Shown in pieces: positions 9,423 through 17,280 of a stretch of DNA of 64,000 nucleotides. A program made the position numbers and the translations under genes. Every line of letters begins with the position of its first letter. Position 1 is the first letter of the stretch. The stretch is from Paenibacillus sp. FSL K6-1330 (lineage in GTDB: Bacteria; Bacillota; Bacilli; Paenibacillales; Paenibacillaceae): contig NZ_CP150269.1 in NCBI RefSeq assembly GCF_037976825.1, positions 827,001 through 891,000 of the forward strand, written 5' to 3'. A model generated the notes under the pieces. The model had not been told where the DNA came from. It saw only the letters and a program-made list of their open reading frames with translations, and made no database searches.

Positions 9423-11099
9423 ATGCAGAAAGTATGGTGGAAAGAAGCCGTTGCTTACGAGATCTATCCGCGCAGTTTTATGGATTCGAATGAAGACGGC
9501 ATCGGAGATCTGCAAGGGGTTATATCACGCCTGGATTATTTGAAGGATCTCGGGATTGATGTTATATGGGTATGCCCCATCTATCGATCATCCAATAGCG
9601 ACAACGGTTACGATATCAGTGATTATCAGGATATTATGACGGAGTTCGGATCCATGGCCGACTTCGATCAACTGCTGGCCGAAATCCATAACCGCGGCAT
9701 GCGCCTTATTATGGATCTGGTGCTCAATCACACCTCGGATGAACATCCGTGGTTTATTGAATCCCGTTCCTCAAGGACTAATCCGAAGCGGGATTACTAC
9801 ATCTGGCGGGATGCGAGGGATGGGGCCGAGCCGAACAATTGGGAATCCATCTTTACTGGTTCCGCTTGGGAATATGACGAGTTAACGGATCAATATTATC
9901 TCCACCTCTATTCCAAGAAGCAGCCTGATTTAAATATGGAGAATTCTGCGGTCAGGGATGATCTGGTCAGGATGATCCGTTGGTGGCTCGATAAAGGGAT
10001 TGACGGTTTCCGTGTGGATGCGATCACCCATATTAAGAAACTGCCGGGTTTGCCGGATATGCCCAATCCGAATCATCTTCGATATGTCGACTCGAATCCG
10101 GGACATCGGAATATAGCGGGCATCCATGATTTTCTTCAACAATTCAAACGCGAAGCGTTCGCCCATTATGACATTATGACGGTTGGCGAAGCGAGTGGCA
10201 TTCCGATATCGGAAGCAGACCGCTGGATTGGGGAAGAGAATGGGGCACTGAACATGATTTTTCAATTTGAGCATGTCAATCTTGATTTCGGACTCGAAGG
10301 GCGCTGGGATTATGCGATCTGGGACTTGGCCGAATTGAAGCAGATCATGCATAAATGGCAGACGGGACTTGAAGGCGTGGGCTGGAATGCCCTCTATATG
10401 GAGAATCATGATCAACCGCGCTCCGTATCCCGTTTTGGCGATCCGGTTCACTATCATAAGGAATCGGCCAAGATGCTGGCTACTTTTTTTATGCTGATGC
10501 AGGGGACGCCGTTTATTTACCAGGGGCAGGAAATCGGAATGACGAATGTTGAGTTTGCGGAGCTGAGCGATTATCGAGACGTGGAGATCTACAACTATTA
10601 CCGCGAGCGGCTGTTGGACGGGAAAGACGTGTCCGAGACGATGCGCAGAATCGCGTACCGGGCAAGGGACAATGCAAGAACGCCGATGCAATGGGATGAT
10701 ACGCTTTATGGCGGCTTTTCCACGGTTGTGCCGTGGATCCGCTGCAATCCGAATTATCATGAGATCAACGTGAAGCAGCAGTTAAATGATCCCGATTCCA
10801 TTCTCAATTACTATAAAGCCTTGATTCGTCTGCGCAAATCCAGTGAGGCGTTGATCTACGGAACATATGAAGCGGTGCTTCAGGAGCATCCGGAAATATT
10901 CGCCTATTCCAGGTCGCTCGGGAACGAGATGTACTTGGTCGTACTCAACTTCTATAGCGGAACACCGGATTTTCAATTCCCTGTCGAGTGGCGTGAGCAT
11001 CAACCGGAAGTTGTACTCTCGAACTACAAGCGCTCGGAGCGAAGTTTCGGCGAATTCGCTCTACACCCTTATGAAGCGATAGTTTATCGTGTAAACTAA
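9423..11099 (+). CDS. GH13 alpha-glucosidase (oligo-1,6-glucosidase type)
   Basis: 558-aa cytoplasmic glycoside hydrolase of family GH13, probably the oligo-1,6-glucosidase subgroup that cleaves short alpha-glucosides. Visible are the calcium-loop pattern DSNEDGIGD (21-29), DLVLNHTSDEH (98-108), nucleophile D199 in GFRVDAI, acid/base E256 in VGEASG, and D330 in ENHDQPR. No signal peptide, so the substrate is imported first. GGGGGATACGA precedes ATG 9423. The polyol dehydrogenase gene follows 39 bases later in the same direction, probably one operon. Specificity (isomaltose, maltose, dextrin) cannot be settled here. Confidence 0.92.
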   Translation: MQKVWWKEAVAYEIYPRSFMDSNEDGIGDLQGVISRLDYLKDLGIDVIWVCPIYRSSNSDNGYDISDYQDIMTEFGSMADFDQLLAEIHNRGMRLIMDLVLNHTSDEHPWFIESRSSRTNPKRDYYIWRDARDGAEPNNWESIFTGSAWEYDELTDQYYLHLYSKKQPDLNMENSAVRDDLVRMIRWWLDKGIDGFRVDAITHIKKLPGLPDMPNPNHLRYVDSNPGHRNIAGIHDFLQQFKREAFAHYDIMTVGEASGIPISEADRWIGEENGALNMIFQFEHVNLDFGLEGRWDYAIWDLAELKQIMHKWQTGLEGVGWNALYMENHDQPRSVSRFGDPVHYHKESAKMLATFFMLMQGTPFIYQGQEIGMTNVEFAELSDYRDVEIYNYYRERLLDGKDVSETMRRIAYRARDNARTPMQWDDTLYGGFSTVVPWIRCNPNYHEINVKQQLNDPDSILNYYKALIRLRKSSEALIYGTYEAVLQEHPEIFAYSRSLGNEMYLVVLNFYSGTPDFQFPVEWREHQPEVVLSNYKRSERSFGEFALHPYEAIVYRVN

Positions 11100-11138
11100 G
11101 TTCGTAAGCGATTTCTTGAAATGAGAGGTGAATGCAGC

Positions 11139-12200
11139 TTGTCACAACCAAACATGATGTCTGCCGCCGTTCTTGATCGCCCTTTATCCATTGGGGTGAA
11201 GCAGGTTCCCATTCCGGAGCCAAAGCCGGATGAAGCCTTGATTCAAGTGTATTGCATCGGCATATGCGGTTCGGATGTGCATTACTATGAGCATGGACGG
11301 ATTGGCAGGTATGAGGTGAAGGAACCGTTGATTCTGGGACATGAGCTTGCCGGCGTTGTCGTAAGGACGGGGGAGAAGGTGAGAAATGTCTCCGCCGGTG
11401 ACCGCGTGGCCGTGGAACCGGGCGTTACGTGCGGGCGCTGCTCTTATTGTAAAAGCGGACGTTACAACCTGTGTCCGGATGTTGTATTTATGGCCACCCC
11501 GCCGGTTGACGGAGCTTGGGCCGAATACGTCGCGGTGCGAAGCGACTTTCTGTTCCGGCTGCCGGATGAAATGTCCTTTGAGGAAGGCGCTTTGCTTGAA
11601 CCGCTGTCCGTAGGACTTCATGCCGTACGCCGCGGGCGTATGCACCCGGAGGACCGGGTGCTGGTTCTCGGCCTGGGGCCGATTGGCCTGCTTGCTATGG
11701 AGGCGGCCAAAATGTCCGGAGCTTCTCAGGTATATGGCAGCGACGTCGTGGAATACCGGCGTAATTTGGCCCTTCAGATGGAAGCCTCCGGCGTGATCAA
11801 TCCGATGGATGAATCCGTTCCGCAGCGGTTGAACGAACTTACGGGCGGCAAAGGGATTGATCTTATTATTGAAACGTCGGGCAACGCCGGTGCCATCGCG
11901 GATTCAATCGGTTATGTGAACCGCGGAGGCCGGATCGTGTATGTAGGTCTGCCGACAAACGATGCCATCCCGGTGGATATCGGCGCTTTGGTTGACGCCG
12001 AGCTGGATGTATACGGCGTGTTCCGCTATGCGAACACGTACCCGGCGGCTATACAGATGCTGCAAAACAAGGGCAGCCGCATACGCGATATCATCACCCA
12101 CCAGTTTTCCTTGGATCAGATCGAGGAAGCTGTAGAGCTTGCTCGTACGCACAAGGACACCAGCGTAAAAGTCATGATCTATCCTCATTCAACCGCATAA
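11139..12200 (+). CDS. Zinc-dependent polyol (sorbitol/xylitol-type) dehydrogenase
   Basis: Medium-chain zinc alcohol dehydrogenase, about 353 aa, of the sorbitol/L-iditol/xylitol dehydrogenase type; oxidises a polyol to a ketose with NAD(P). Catalytic zinc ligands lie in GICGSDVHYYEHG and LGHELAG; the structural zinc site is CGRCSYCKSGRYNLC; the cofactor fold shows LGLGPIGLLA. TTG 11139 is preferred because GAGAGGTG lies 8 bases upstream; ATG 11121 and ATG 11154 lack a good site. It follows the alpha-glucosidase gene and ends before a two-way terminator. Substrate inferred from family only. Confidence 0.9.
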   Translation: MSQPNMMSAAVLDRPLSIGVKQVPIPEPKPDEALIQVYCIGICGSDVHYYEHGRIGRYEVKEPLILGHELAGVVVRTGEKVRNVSAGDRVAVEPGVTCGRCSYCKSGRYNLCPDVVFMATPPVDGAWAEYVAVRSDFLFRLPDEMSFEEGALLEPLSVGLHAVRRGRMHPEDRVLVLGLGPIGLLAMEAAKMSGASQVYGSDVVEYRRNLALQMEASGVINPMDESVPQRLNELTGGKGIDLIIETSGNAGAIADSIGYVNRGGRIVYVGLPTNDAIPVDIGALVDAELDVYGVFRYANTYPAAIQMLQNKGSRIRDIITHQFSLDQIEEAVELARTHKDTSVKVMIYPHSTA

Positions 12201-12276
12201 TATGGTTGCAGCCGGGAGAGCCGCTTCCGGGACCGGCATGTTCAATATTGCCCAAACAACGTCATTGCATCATCAT

Positions 12277-12317
12277 AAAAAGGCACCACTCCAGCATTAG
12301 TCGGAGCGGTGCCTTTT
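12277..12317. terminator. Bidirectional terminator
   Basis: A long stem (about 15 bp with one mismatch, AAAAGGCACC paired with GGTGCCTTTT) separates the dehydrogenase gene (+) from the anti-sigma gene (-). T tracts occur on both strands. Confidence 0.88.
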
Positions 12318-12328
12318 CATGATCCAGG

Positions 12329-13177
12329 TTAGTTCGGGCGTTCATTGCTCATCCAGCTGTCGATACGCAGATCATCGCTGTAGCTGTCGCGAGCCGAAAT
12401 TTCACCAAGCTTTTGCTCGGCTTCCTCACGGGTATCGAACCCGCCGATGACCGCGATGAAGTCACCGCCAGCGGTCTTAATGAAGGTCACGTCGTCTTCC
12501 ATATAAATCTCTTCAAGAATAGCAAGGGATTCCCCTTGTGGCATGGCTTCACTGCGGATATAGAAGACCTCGCGCGGGTTTACCGGCTCGCCGGTCGAAG
12601 TGAGCTTCAGCTCAATATAGCCGGGGTCTTTATATTCGGATACGGTATGCTTCACGCCATCCTTCAGTTCAACGACAAAACGCATGGCCGAGTCATCCAA
12701 AATCACATTTTCATAGACATCCTTCACCAGCGGCAGGGCCAGCATGTCTTTCTTGAGGGTTTCATAATCAAAGTTTCGTACACCGTTAAACGTGAAGATC
12801 AGACGGTTTGGTGCATCCCGGTGATCCACGGTGTAGGACGGGACACTGGAAACGGACTTGCCTTCCTGATCAAATTGAATCTTAATCACGTCCTCGGAAG
12901 CTTCCGTACCCACGGTAACGCCGTCGGTCCGCTCGCCTCCGCCCCCGAACTGCAGAACCTGAACGATGCTGCCCACCACGGGGACTTTGGCTAAGGCGTT
13001 TGCCACCGTCGGGATGTTGACCACGAATAGTACGGCAATGGCAGCTGCAACAACGGACGAATATCTCGTCAAGCGCATGGATCGTTTGCGGGCAGCCGCC
13101 TTTTTCTGTGCTGCGGCCATAACATCGGTTAGCTGGGCAGGGATCTCAATGTGTTCGTAGCGTTCTTTTCCTGTCAT
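12329..13177 (-). CDS. Membrane-anchored anti-sigma factor (DUF4179-like)
   Basis: 282 aa: a basic cytoplasmic N-terminus, one membrane helix (about residues 40-60), then TVANALAKVPVVGSIVQVL, a stretch typical of DUF4179-type anti-sigma factors, and a mostly beta extracellular domain. The last 45 residues (DFIAVIGGFDTREEAEQKLGEI) resemble a SPOR-like peptidoglycan-binding fold, which would let the protein sense the wall; this is inference. It overlaps the sigma factor gene by 4 bases and is cotranscribed. By analogy it holds the sigma factor at the membrane until a signal releases it. Confidence 0.82.
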   Translation of the reverse strand: MTGKERYEHIEIPAQLTDVMAAAQKKAAARKRSMRLTRYSSVVAAAIAVLFVVNIPTVANALAKVPVVGSIVQVLQFGGGGERTDGVTVGTEASEDVIKIQFDQEGKSVSSVPSYTVDHRDAPNRLIFTFNGVRNFDYETLKKDMLALPLVKDVYENVILDDSAMRFVVELKDGVKHTVSEYKDPGYIELKLTSTGEPVNPREVFYIRSEAMPQGESLAILEEIYMEDDVTFIKTAGGDFIAVIGGFDTREEAEQKLGEISARDSYSDDLRIDSWMSNERPN

Positions 13178-13692
13178 AGATTATCGACCTCTCCCTCGAT
13201 TAAATACGATTTTAATTTTCCGATAATGCGGTAGAATCTGGTCTTGACCGTGTTTTCGGACAATGACAGCACATCCGCCATTTCTCGAAAGCGCAGGTCC
13301 TCAAAAAACTTCAGAATAATATAGGTTTTCTCTTCTGGCATCAGTCTGTCCAGCGCATCATATAAATCCATTTTCTCTTCCAGCGGTAGGGTATGCTCTG
13401 CGGCTGCATAGTCTTGCGTTTGGTCCTCCATATAAGTTACCCGCTTCTTGCGACCGAGATGGTCGATGGCAGCGTTAATGACAATCCGGGTCATCCAGGA
13501 CTCAAAATACTGCGGCGTGTTCATCCGCTCGTAAGCGAGATATCCCTTATAGGTTGCCTCGGAGACGATATCGAGTGCCTCCTGCTCATTTTTGACATAG
13601 CAATAGGCCACCCGGTATAACTTGCTTTTGCATTTCTCAATATTTTCACTGAACTGTTTTGGTTTCGACTCTTTCGCTCTCAGTTCACTCAC
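13174..13692 (-). CDS. ECF-type RNA polymerase sigma factor
   Basis: 172-aa sigma-70 family protein of the extracytoplasmic function class. Region 2 is visible (KLYRVAYCYVKNEQEALDIV then YFESWMTRIVINAAID) and region 4 ends in LSLSENTVKTRFYRIIGKLK, a DNA-binding helix-turn-helix. The anti-sigma gene overlaps its 3' end. The start is odd: GTG 13692 overlaps its own AGGAG, leaving no spacer, while an in-frame CTG at 13683 lies 8 bases after the same AGGAG and could be the real start. Confidence 0.9.
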   Translation of the reverse strand: MSELRAKESKPKQFSENIEKCKSKLYRVAYCYVKNEQEALDIVSEATYKGYLAYERMNTPQYFESWMTRIVINAAIDHLGRKKRVTYMEDQTQDYAAAEHTLPLEEKMDLYDALDRLMPEEKTYIILKFFEDLRFREMADVLSLSENTVKTRFYRIIGKLKSYLIEGEVDNL

Positions 13693-13699
13693 TCCTAAC

Positions 13700-13713
13700 T
13701 ACTAGCGCTAGTA
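13700..13713. promoter_or_regulatory. 14-bp perfect palindrome at the sigma factor 5' end
   Basis: TACTAGCGCTAGTA is a perfect palindrome just upstream of the sigma factor ribosome site, close to the expected transcription start. A second perfect 14-bp palindrome, CTCAAGTACTTGAG, lies at 13773-13786. Both could be operators; no binding protein is known from the sequence. Confidence 0.45.
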
Positions 13714-13897
13714 TTTTATGTCATGGCACGAATTCGTTTTGATCTATTCCTGGTTTAATGGGTTGGATCATGCTCAAGTACTTGAGTGCGCTTGACTGAT
13801 CATTAGACCCTGGAGCGGGCCAAATAGTTTTAGCCGGGGATAAAAAAGTTGCGGTTGGTGAGATATGCCATCTGATTCGCTTGAAAAATTAATCCGT

Positions 13898-13930
13898 GGA
13901 CTTAACAGAAGTCCTTAACGGTGTTACTAT
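13898..13930 (+). promoter_or_regulatory. Promoter with operator dyad for the MFS efflux gene
   Basis: TTAACA (13902-13907), a 17-base spacer and TACTAT (13925-13930) form a possible promoter. The -35 box sits inside the inverted repeat GGACTT-N5-AAGTCC (13898-13914), so a repressor could cover it. Confidence 0.45.
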
Positions 13931-13950
13931 ATTAACCATATAAAATGTAC

Positions 13951-14017
13951 GGAGGCCAGAACATGTAGGTTTTTCTACCCTAACCAACACAACTAAATAC
14001 AGAATTGGGGTAGAAAG
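13951..14017 (+). promoter_or_regulatory. Leader with start-stop codon pair and sequestered ribosome site
   Basis: GGAGG (13951-13955) is followed 7 bases later by ATG-TAG (13963-13968), a start codon directly followed by a stop. Downstream, TTTCTACCC (13972-13980) is exactly complementary to GGGTAGAAA (14008-14016), the ribosome site of the MFS gene. A shorter competing hairpin, GTAG/CTAC (13965-13978), excludes that pairing. A ribosome at the start-stop site would mask the sequestering arm. This resembles translational attenuation of drug-resistance genes, but it is inferred, not shown. Confidence 0.5.
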
Positions 14018-15262
14018 ATGAAGAGGAAATCTTTTCGGTATCTCTGGATAGGTCAGGCGCTCGCCAATAGCGGCGATTTGTTTTACATTGTCGGCCTGAT
14101 GGCAATTATCTATGGGATTACGGGATCCGCCATGTTGATGGCCATGATACCTTTTGTCACGACGATGGCACGGTTTATAAGCGGGAGCTTTGCGCCCGTG
14201 TTGATGGATAAATACAGCCTCAAGTCGCTGCTTGCTTCGTCGCAAATCGGGAAAACGGCCGTGTTGTTCCTATTGTTAATGACCTACTATGTGCTGGGAG
14301 AGCAGGAGGTGACGGTCTATGCGATCCTCGGATTCGTATTCCTCATCTCTTTGCTTGATGGCTGGGCTGCACCTGCAAGCCATGCCATGCTGCCGCGTCT
14401 GGTGGATGCCACCGAGCTGACGAAAGCGAATAGCTTTGTTGCCATCGTGGAGCAGCTAATTCAACTGGGGGGCTGGGCCGTTGGGGGACTGCTGGTCGTA
14501 GTCTTGGGCGGAAGCAACGTAATATGGCTGACCTTTGCCCTAGCCCTCGCCGCCGCAGTCTTCATGAAGCTTATAGAGGATCGGCATGAATCCACCCAGG
14601 AACAGAAAGAGAAGGCTCACGTTTCGAATTGGCGCTCCATTCAGGAAGGCTGGACACTCATTTGGAAACAGCCTTCTCTTCGGGCAATTCATGTGATTTA
14701 TGTATTGGAGACGATGGCGGGCGTGATTTGGATCGCAGCGACCATCTACGTGTATGTAGCCGATGTGCTGCACAGGGAGGAGGCATGGTGGGGATATATC
14801 AACGCAAGCTTTTTCCTAGGACTCATGCTGGGTGGACTGTTTGGAATGAGAAACGCGGGGCTGATCGACCGCAACATCCGCAAGTTCGTCATCTGCTCTT
14901 CCTTCGGCATTAGTATCATGACGTTCGGTTTTGGATTGACCTCGGTGCCTTGGCTGGCCCTGGTGTTCTCGGCAGGCTTCGGCGTTTTTGAACAGCTTAA
15001 GGCAGTCTCGCTTCAGACTACACTGCAGCGGGGCGTATCTGTCCATGTATTGCCAAAAGTGTACGCAGCTCAAAGCGCGCTTGTTTCGCTGGTATTCGGA
15101 TTATCCACCCTGTTGTTTGGGTTCATAACCGATGAATTCGGCGTTCGGGCTACGTACATCATCGCTGCCACGGTATTGTTCATCTCGGGATGTTACGCAT
15201 TACGGATACGAACGAGATTGCCGGAGTTAGGGGAGGGGCTTGAACAAGGACGGATCGGATAA
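14018..15262 (+). CDS. MFS efflux protein (MefA-like group)
   Basis: 414-aa major facilitator with about 12 membrane segments. The N-terminus (FRYLWIGQALANSGDLFYIV) and an acidic cytoplasmic loop in the middle (ESTQEQKEKAH) match the group that includes macrolide exporters such as MefA and siderophore exporters. Substrate unknown, but the attenuator-like leader before it suggests a ribosome-targeting drug. GGGG at 14007-14010 serves as ribosome site. Monocistronic: a terminator follows. Confidence 0.88.
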   Translation: MKRKSFRYLWIGQALANSGDLFYIVGLMAIIYGITGSAMLMAMIPFVTTMARFISGSFAPVLMDKYSLKSLLASSQIGKTAVLFLLLMTYYVLGEQEVTVYAILGFVFLISLLDGWAAPASHAMLPRLVDATELTKANSFVAIVEQLIQLGGWAVGGLLVVVLGGSNVIWLTFALALAAAVFMKLIEDRHESTQEQKEKAHVSNWRSIQEGWTLIWKQPSLRAIHVIYVLETMAGVIWIAATIYVYVADVLHREEAWWGYINASFFLGLMLGGLFGMRNAGLIDRNIRKFVICSSFGISIMTFGFGLTSVPWLALVFSAGFGVFEQLKAVSLQTTLQRGVSVHVLPKVYAAQSALVSLVFGLSTLLFGFITDEFGVRATYIIAATVLFISGCYALRIRTRLPELGEGLEQGRIG

Positions 15263-15271
15263 TCAATAAAC

Positions 15272-15300
15272 AAAAGGCGAGCTTAAAGCTCGTCTTTTTT
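15272..15300 (+). terminator. Terminator after the MFS efflux gene
   Basis: Stem GGCGAGC/GCTCGTC (15276-15282/15288-15294, one G-T pair), extended by A-T pairs, then TTTTTT. Confidence 0.85.
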
Positions 15301-15351
15301 GCATGCATAAATCGCGGGGCGATACTAGTTTGAAAATATTTGGAAATCCGG

Positions 15352-15393
15352 TTGACAATCCATCTACTACGTATTACGATATACCTGTAGTAG
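15352..15393 (+). promoter_or_regulatory. Promoter/operator box 1 upstream of padR
   Basis: TTGACA (15352-15357), 17 bases, TACGAT (15375-15380). The -10 is flanked by the inverted repeat CTACTAC/GTAGTAG (15364-15370 and 15387-15393). The box is a clear relative of the one at 15454, about 102 bp downstream. Confidence 0.55.
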
Positions 15394-15453
15394 GTCACAC
15401 TGAATACCGACATCACTGAACAATGAGGTTGCAAAAATATTTTAAAGAAGTTG

Positions 15454-15510
15454 TTGACACCCCCTGCTACTCAGTATTACAATGTACGTGTAATGAGTAA
15501 TACTTAATAG
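15454..15510 (+). promoter_or_regulatory. Promoter/operator box 2 upstream of padR
   Basis: TTGACA (15454-15459), 18 bases, TACAAT (15478-15483). It shares CTACT, GTATTAC and TGTA elements at the same spacing with box 1. It ends in AGTAATACTTAATAG (15496-15510), a variant of the box found before padR and before the ABC gene. ACTTAATAG at 15502-15510 pairs with CTATTAAGT at 15527-15535, a 9-bp hairpin between this box and padR. Confidence 0.5.
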
Positions 15511-15556
15511 TGTGTTTTTCCAAACGCTATTAAGTAAAAATTTCCTTCGGTACTAT

Positions 15557-15586
15557 GTTATACTGAATATAGGTAATACTAAGTAG
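15557..15586 (+). promoter_or_regulatory. PadR-type operator copy A
   Basis: A 30-bp box running from GTTATAC to AAGTAG directly upstream of padR. It is repeated with about five mismatches at 16436-16465 before the ABC ATPase gene. TATACT within it can serve as a -10. It probably marks autoregulation by PadR. Confidence 0.55.
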
Positions 15587-15616
15587 GGGAGGGCGAAATA
15601 GAGGAGGCTTTCGAAT

Positions 15617-15937
15617 ATGGAAAATTTAACTGAAATGCTGAAGGGTTCGCTGGAAGGCTGTGTGCTGGAAATCATCAGCCGCCGTGAAACCTATGGTTAC
15701 GAGATTACCCGCCGTCTGAACGAGCTTGGGTTTACCGAAGTCGTGGAAGGAACGGTCTACACCATACTCGTGCGGTTAGAAAAGAAAAAGCTGGTGAACA
15801 TTGAAAAGAAACCGTCAGACATGGGGCCTCCGCGCAAGTTTTACTCACTTAATGAGGCTGGCCGCCAGGAGCTTGAATCGTTTTGGGAAAGGTGGGATTT
15901 CTTATCATCAAAAATCAACGTCTTGAAGTCAATCTAG
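15617..15937 (+). CDS. PadR-family transcriptional regulator
   Basis: 106-aa winged-helix regulator. The family pattern is clear: LKGSLEGCVLEIISRRETYGYEI, then GTVYTILVRLEKKKLV (recognition region), PRKFYSLNEAGRQEL (wing) and a short C-terminal helix for dimerisation. GAGGAGG precedes ATG 15617. It heads a cluster with a DUF1048 gene and a DrrAB-like exporter, a common setting in which PadR represses the exporter until a drug-like ligand binds. Repeated operator-like boxes lie before it and before the exporter. Confidence 0.93.
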   Translation: MENLTEMLKGSLEGCVLEIISRRETYGYEITRRLNELGFTEVVEGTVYTILVRLEKKKLVNIEKKPSDMGPPRKFYSLNEAGRQELESFWERWDFLSSKINVLKSI

Positions 15938-16007
15938 CCTCATAAGATATTCCGTCCGATATTTTTGGAGTGCCTTGTTCCGCTTTATATAAAAGGAGGA
16001 AAATTAT

Positions 16008-16349
16008 ATGTTGGAAATGTTCAAAAAAATGATTGGTGATAAAAAAGAGTACAAAATGATGATGGCACGGGTTGAAGCCCTGCCTGAGGACTACCAGTTT
16101 GTATTTAAGAAAATTCAAAACTACATGTGGAATTTCTCAGCGGGCAACGGGATGGATATGCTGCACATGCAGTATGAATTAATCGAGTTGTTCGAAGCCG
16201 GAGCAGCTGAAGGCAGACAAGTGCTGGAAATCACCGGGGAAGACGTGGCGTCCTTTGCTGACGAACTAGTAGCAAACGCTAAAACCTATGTAGCCAAGTA
16301 TCGGGAAGATTTGAATCAGAGTATCATGAACCGATTGGGTAAAAAATAA
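16008..16349 (+). CDS. DUF1048 family protein
   Basis: 113-aa, mostly helical protein of the DUF1048 family (MLEMFKKMIGDKKEYKMMM, then YQFVFKKIQNYMW, then a VASFADELV helix). Members usually sit beside PadR regulators, as here, and are thought to be small helical accessory proteins; the function is not established. AAAGGAGGAAAAT gives a strong ribosome site. It lies in the PadR transcription unit, ahead of the exporter promoter. Confidence 0.88.
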   Translation: MLEMFKKMIGDKKEYKMMMARVEALPEDYQFVFKKIQNYMWNFSAGNGMDMLHMQYELIELFEAGAAEGRQVLEITGEDVASFADELVANAKTYVAKYREDLNQSIMNRLGKK

Positions 16350-16435
16350 ATTCAATAGATCATACCGACTGATTAGCTGGTTACTAATGTGAATTGCCAC
16401 CTTCGCTATTCAGTTAATTTTTAACCCGGTAGTAA

Positions 16436-16465
16436 GTTATACAGATTATCAGTAATACTAAATAG
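16436..16465 (+). promoter_or_regulatory. PadR-type operator copy B before the ABC exporter
   Basis: GTTATAC-AGA-TTATCA-GTAATACTAAATAG matches the 15557-15586 box with about five substitutions. It lies 54 bases before the ABC ATPase start, so both units of the cluster are likely controlled by the same regulator. Confidence 0.55.
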
Positions 16466-16518
16466 TTGGGTGCAGGCAACCTAGCTCCGCAAGGCGCTAA
16501 TTATGAGGAGGAAAAAAT

Positions 16519-17280
16519 ATGAGGAATGCAGCGATTTCTGTAAAAGGGTTAAAAAAATCCTTTAAAGACAAGGAAGTTTTAAAGGGGGTGGATTTTGAAG
16601 TGCGGCGTGGGGAAATTTTCGCGCTGCTGGGCTCAAATGGAGCAGGCAAGACAACGACAGTCAACATTCTCTCAACGCTGATGAAGCTCGATGGCGGCCA
16701 AGTAGGTATTTGCGGCTTTGACGTCCAGCGTCAACCGGATCATGTTCGCCAGAGCATCAGCCTGACAGGGCAGTTCGCAGCTTTAGACGGCATGCTTACC
16801 GGGCGGGAAAACCTGATGATGATTGCCAAGATGCGGGGAGTTTCCAATCCAGCTCAAGTCGCCGACGATCTGCTTGCAAGATTCAGCCTGACCGATGCGG
16901 CTAGCCGCCGGGCAGATAAATATTCCGGCGGGATGAAGCGCCGGCTTGACATCGCCATGAGCCTGATCGGGACACCGGCCGTCATTTTTCTCGACGAACC
17001 GACGACAGGGCTTGACCCCGAAGCGCGGATTGAGGTCTGGAATACCGTCAAGGAGCTTGCCGGCGGCGGCACGACCATCTTGCTGACGACCCAGTACCTA
17101 GAGGAAGCCGAACAACTGGCGGACCGCATCGCCATTCTGCATGGCGGAAAAATCATCACGACCGGTACCCTTACCGAACTCAAAGAGATGTTCCCGCCAG
17201 CCAAAGTGGAGTACATTGAGAAGCAGCCGACATTGGAGGAAATTTTCCTCGCGATCATCGGCAACAAGGAGGCGATGTAA
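16519..17280 (+). CDS. ABC transporter ATPase, DrrA-like
   Basis: 253-aa ATPase subunit of a two-component drug-type exporter. Walker A GSNGAGKTT begins at residue 38, the signature reads YSGGMKRR, and Walker B is VIFLDEPTTGLD. A C-terminal extension (PAKVEYIEKQPTLEEIFLAI) matches the DrrA subfamily. The permease ATG immediately follows its stop codon. The product should sit at the inner face of the membrane as a dimer with two permease subunits. Confidence 0.93.
   Translation: MRNAAISVKGLKKSFKDKEVLKGVDFEVRRGEIFALLGSNGAGKTTTVNILSTLMKLDGGQVGICGFDVQRQPDHVRQSISLTGQFAALDGMLTGRENLMMIAKMRGVSNPAQVADDLLARFSLTDAASRRADKYSGGMKRRLDIAMSLIGTPAVIFLDEPTTGLDPEARIEVWNTVKELAGGGTTILLTTQYLEEAEQLADRIAILHGGKIITTGTLTELKEMFPPAKVEYIEKQPTLEEIFLAIIGNKEAM

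Noticed and set aside
15502..15535. Terminator in the padR leader
   Set aside because: The 9-bp hairpin ACTTAATAG/CTATTAAGT is AT-rich and followed by A, not T, on the plus strand.
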